Assembly: GCA_964481235.1 (NCBI GenBank)
Contig: CAYZYH010000003.1
Coordinates: forward strand, 1 to 64,000
Source: JAUPVL01 sp964481235
Lineage (GTDB): Bacteria > Patescibacteriota > Saccharimonadia > CAILAD01 > BJGX01
Direction: 5' to 3'
Length of the DNA: 64,000 nt
The notes under the pieces were generated by a model. It was not told the origin of the DNA. It did no database searches and saw only the letters and a list, made by a program, of their open reading frames with translations. The translations under genes were made by a program, and so were the position numbers. Shown here in pieces: positions 61,249 to 64,000 of the stretch (its first letter is position 1; every line of letters starts with the position of its first letter).

Positions 61249-62595
61249 ATGGCAAAAACTCATAAACAATTCGTGTGTCAAAATTGCGGAGCTACATTTA
61301 GTAAGTGGTCTGGTAAATGCATGCAATGTGGGGCATGGGATAGCTTAATAGAGTCGGTGGCGGCAACCAAAATGGTTGGCAATAAAGTCGGTGAGCTACC
61401 ATCGGTTGAAAAAGTACAAAAACTTTCTGGCATAGAACCCAACAAGACTCCACGTATCTCTACGACAAGTAATGAGGTAGATACTGTTTTGGGCGGAGGG
61501 ATAGTACCGGGTAGTTTAATACTATTAGCTGGTGATCCAGGTATTGGCAAAAGCACACTCGTACTGCAATTGGCTAGCAATGTTTCTGCATCGCAAAACA
61601 AAAAAGTTTTGTATGTTAGTGGTGAAGAATCGGCTAATCAAATTAAGTTGCGAGCCCAACGCATTAAGGGGTTAAGTGAAACCTTTGACTTTCTTGCAAC
61701 TACCAACTTAGACCAAGTGCTGTCACAAACTTTTAACTCAAATTATAACTTAGTAATAGTAGACTCGATTCAGACCATGGCGAGCACGGGTGTTGCTTCT
61801 GCTGCCGGAACAATTAGTCAAATTACCAACGGCGCAAACGCGCTAATGCAGGCCGCTAAATCAACTAATACTGCCTTTATAATTATTGGGCATGTTACCA
61901 AAGAAGGTAGCTTAGCTGGGCCACGTCTTCTAGAGCACCTAGTAGATACCGTTTTGCATTTAGAAGGCGAAAAGTTTGGTGCGGTTAAATTTTTGCGTTC
62001 AGTCAAAAATAGATTTGGTTCTACAAATGAGGTAGGTGTACTTGAAATGACTGATGGTGGATTGTTGCCACTAAAGAATCCAAGCGGAATATTGCTAGAA
62101 GAGCGTAGTAGTAGCCCGGGTAGTGTAGTGTTTGCAACTATGGAGGGTACCAGGCCACTACTTGTAGAGGTGCAGGCATTGGTTAGCCCTAGTGTGTTTG
62201 GCTACCCTAAGCGAGCTGCTGTGGGTGTAGATTTAAATAGACTAGGCTTGTTGTGTGCAGTCATGACAAAACGTGGTGGAATCAATTTGAGCAGTAGTGA
62301 TGTGTATGTTAATATTGTAGGTGGATTAAAGATAACAGAGCCAGCTATAGACCTTGCAATTATTTTGGCAATTGCCTCTGCTCATAAGAATAAAATTATT
62401 GATCCATCATATATTGTTTTTGGAGAAACGGGTCTTAGTGGAGAAGTTCGTTCAGTTAATAGTTCAGAACGCCGTATTAAAGAAGCTCATAAATTAGGCT
62501 TCGATAAAGCAATAGCTCCTCCTAGCGTAAAGGGTTCTAGCATAAAAAATCCAAAAAATATAATTGAAGCTATTGGTATTATTACTAAAAGCTAA
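61249..62595 (+). CDS. radA: DNA repair protein RadA
   Basis: 448 aa. The zinc finger (CQNCG, CMQCG) is intact, Walker A is GDPGIGKST, the RadA-specific KNRFGSTNEVG motif is present and a Lon-like C-terminal domain ends the protein. It promotes branch migration in recombination. TAAAAT (61215-61220) gives a short leader of about 22 nt without a Shine-Dalgarno. The next gene starts 15 nt later. Confidence 0.95.
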   Translation: MAKTHKQFVCQNCGATFSKWSGKCMQCGAWDSLIESVAATKMVGNKVGELPSVEKVQKLSGIEPNKTPRISTTSNEVDTVLGGGIVPGSLILLAGDPGIGKSTLVLQLASNVSASQNKKVLYVSGEESANQIKLRAQRIKGLSETFDFLATTNLDQVLSQTFNSNYNLVIVDSIQTMASTGVASAAGTISQITNGANALMQAAKSTNTAFIIIGHVTKEGSLAGPRLLEHLVDTVLHLEGEKFGAVKFLRSVKNRFGSTNEVGVLEMTDGGLLPLKNPSGILLEERSSSPGSVVFATMEGTRPLLVEVQALVSPSVFGYPKRAAVGVDLNRLGLLCAVMTKRGGINLSSSDVYVNIVGGLKITEPAIDLAIILAIASAHKNKIIDPSYIVFGETGLSGEVRSVNSSERRIKEAHKLGFDKAIAPPSVKGSSIKNPKNIIEAIGIITKS

Positions 62596-62610
62596 AACAG
62601 AAAGGTAAAA

Positions 62611-63384
62611 ATGTACTTATTTATTATATCTATTTTGGCAATGGTCTTGTTGGGCATGGTGTTAGTTATTTATTTACTATTAAACAAGCAAACCCAACAA
62701 GGTATTCAGGGTAAGATTGACAAAGCTCACAACCCAAATAAATCACAAATATTGGTCGACACTTCGGCAATAATTGACGGTAGGATAGCCGATGTAGCCA
62801 AAACCGGCTTTGTGCCAGGCAAACTACTAGTGCCAAGATTTATATTGGCTGAGTTACAAAATATTGCCGATAGCGAAGACCCAATGCGACGAAGTCGTGG
62901 TAGACGTGGGCTAGAAATGCTCAACTTACTTCGACAAAACCCCGATGTAGAAATAGATATTATTGAAGAAAATCCTAAAGATGTTGCAGAAGTAGATCAT
63001 AAATTGGTACACCTAGCGCGTGAGTACGGCACAAATATTCTTACAACTGACTACAATCTAAATAGGGTTGCAACAATAGAAAATGTAATGGTGCTAAATA
63101 TGAACGAACTGGCCAATGCTATAAAAGCTTTGGTTATTCCTGGTGAAGAAATGCGAGTAAAAGTAGTACAAAAGGGTAAAGAAAAAAACCAAGGCTTAGC
63201 TTATTTGGCGGATGGTACTATGATAGTAGTAGAAAATGGTGATAAGCTAATAGGTAAAGAAGTAGATGTAGAGGTGACTCGAATATTTCAAACGGTTGCT
63301 GGCAAAATGATATTTGCTGCGCAAAAAGGAAAATCAAGACGTAATCAGACTACACACGTAAATAAACGTACAAAACAAGCTTAG
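62611..63384 (+). CDS. PIN/TRAM domain protein (YacL-like)
   Basis: 257 aa. One N-terminal membrane helix is followed by a PIN domain (ILVDTSAIIDGRIADVAKTG, later LTTDYNLNRVA with acidic metal residues) and a C-terminal TRAM domain (LADGTMIVVENGDKLIGKEV). The family (YacL) is a membrane-associated putative ribonuclease. It follows radA closely and likely shares its transcript. Confidence 0.88.
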   Translation: MYLFIISILAMVLLGMVLVIYLLLNKQTQQGIQGKIDKAHNPNKSQILVDTSAIIDGRIADVAKTGFVPGKLLVPRFILAELQNIADSEDPMRRSRGRRGLEMLNLLRQNPDVEIDIIEENPKDVAEVDHKLVHLAREYGTNILTTDYNLNRVATIENVMVLNMNELANAIKALVIPGEEMRVKVVQKGKEKNQGLAYLADGTMIVVENGDKLIGKEVDVEVTRIFQTVAGKMIFAAQKGKSRRNQTTHVNKRTKQA

Positions 63385-63434
63385 ATTATAAAATTTAACC
63401 AGATTACAGAACCTATAAAGGTTTACTAATAAAG

Positions 63435-64000
63435 CTAAGGATTTACCTTGGTAGACCCAACCATTGCATAGTCATTTATACCATCGTACGCCGACCCCGC
63501 CCAGGCATTCCAAACTATAACGCCACCACTAGAAGCTGTTGAGCCGGTAACAGGTGAGTTATTCATATATAAAACTGCCGAGAAAGAACCACTACCAGTT
63601 AAAGTACAAGATTTTGGTGGTGTACAGCTTAGGTTGTAGCTTGAGCTACCACCACCAACCGTTACGGCTACAGAATTACTTTGAGCACTATATAGTCCGG
63701 CGTCGTATACTTTGGCGTAATAACCATGTGGGCCATTGCCAGGAGTGTCATTTATGCTTACAGCGCCTCCTGCTCCAACACCTGTTGAGCTTATAAGATT
63801 ACCATCTCTAAAAATATCTACTCTATTAACTGGGAATTTGCCACCAACAATATTGGCTGTTACGAGAACAGTAGATCCACTGACAGTGGCTGAGACACTT
63901 ATAGAAGGCTGAGCGTCGCCACATTGATGAACATCGTCTTTGTCGGTCGGTACACTACCGCCAGAGCTATATCCCAGACTTCTAGCAAGTGCAGCTACAG
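63435..64000 (-). CDS. C-terminal part of a secreted Ser/Gly-rich protein (partial)
   Basis: 188 codons are visible before the TAG at 63435-63437; the start lies beyond the window. The C-terminus is rich in Gly, Ser, Thr, Val and Asn, with a Gly-rich SYNLSCTPP joint and two Ig-like beta domains (SISVSATVSGSTVLVTANI; SGSFSAVLYMNNSPVTGS), typical of extracellular adhesin- or cell-wall-type proteins. Cysteine pairs could be disulfide-bonded by the DsbA-VKOR system. Confidence 0.75.
   Translation of the reverse strand, partial: VAALARSLGYSSGGSVPTDKDDVHQCGDAQPSISVSATVSGSTVLVTANIVGGKFPVNRVDIFRDGNLISSTGVGAGGAVSINDTPGNGPHGYYAKVYDAGLYSAQSNSVAVTVGGGSSSYNLSCTPPKSCTLTGSGSFSAVLYMNNSPVTGSTASSGGVIVWNAWAGSAYDGINDYAMVGSTKVNP

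Noticed and set aside
63554..63796. Plus-strand 80-residue frame
   Set aside because: It is antisense to the well-formed partial secreted protein, whose frame is open over 188 codons.
1..64000. Alternative genetic code (UGA as Gly)
   Set aside because: Many genes end in UGA within tight ATGA overlaps and no conserved protein has an internal UGA; the only in-frame stop in a conserved gene is a UAA.
1..64000. CRISPR array, insertion sequence or prophage
   Set aside because: I found no regularly spaced repeats, transposase, integrase or phage structural gene; the holin-family gene is a common chromosomal membrane protein.

Overview
The window reads as a chromosomal segment of a small-genome, AT-rich bacterium of the Patescibacteria/CPR group, most likely a Saccharibacterium (TM7). 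The evidence is: very dense gene packing with many 1-8 nt overlaps; divergent but recognisable housekeeping proteins; GatCAB-type tRNA amidation; a non-oxidative pentose-phosphate operon linked to GAPDH; an Rpf-like cell-wall lysozyme; and many small lineage-restricted proteins. All long reading frames fit the standard code, with UGA used as stop, so a Gracilibacteria-type code is excluded. Phylum assignment is inference; no 16S rRNA is in the window.

Layout. 1-9.4 kb: a tiny peptide-sized transcription unit, an ABC exporter broken by an in-frame UAA, a histidine phosphatase, two P-type ATPases, DUF1653 and DUF1761 proteins, and a minimal MGMT-type protein. 9.5-12.6 kb: exonuclease III, ribosomal protein L33 and an oxidative protein-folding operon (DsbA-like, VKOR, thioredoxin-like). 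12.7-17.6 kb: a tightly coupled carbon operon gap-rpiB-rpe-tktN-tktC-pfkB. 17.7-28.1 kb: thioredoxin reductase, a glutaredoxin-like protein and all three uvrABC genes, with two unknown genes coupled to uvrB. 28.2-30.5 kb: membrane and secretion genes (holin-like protein, SecG, anchored solute-binding protein). 30.6-36.8 kb: seven tRNA genes plus a truncated tRNA-Leu-like unit, an Rpf-like protein, a GlcD-like flavoprotein and FolD. 36.8-42.4 kb: membrane proteins, LemA, HtpX and LigA. 42.6-46.2 kb: gatC-gatA-(HEPN-like)-gatB. 46.3-47.9 kb: an MscS-led envelope operon. 47.9-51.6 kb: DnaE. 51.6-55.4 kb: rplS and rnhB among small unknown genes on both strands. 55.5-63.4 kb: YraN, CIRCE-controlled nusA-clpC, a nucleotidyltransferase, RadA and a PIN-TRAM protein. 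The window ends inside a large secreted protein on the minus strand.

Two systems-level themes stand out. First, at least 13 genes carry a -10 box ending exactly 6 or 7 nt before the start codon and have no Shine-Dalgarno, which predicts leaderless mRNAs; most small lineage-specific genes instead have strong Shine-Dalgarno sequences. This rule also corrects several start codons. Second, two repair enzymes have lost metal-binding cysteines: UvrC lacks its Fe-S cysteines and an internal segment, and LigA lacks its zinc finger, while UvrA, RadA and GatB keep theirs.

The least expected RNA signals are a tRNA-Gly(GCC) in which the near-universal G19-C56 pair is replaced by a matching U19-A56, and an independently transcribed and terminated RNA whose middle mimics the 5' half of the neighbouring tRNA-Leu. 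A CIRCE operator placed over the -35 box puts nusA and clpC under probable HrcA heat-shock control, with a terminator-like hairpin in the leader.
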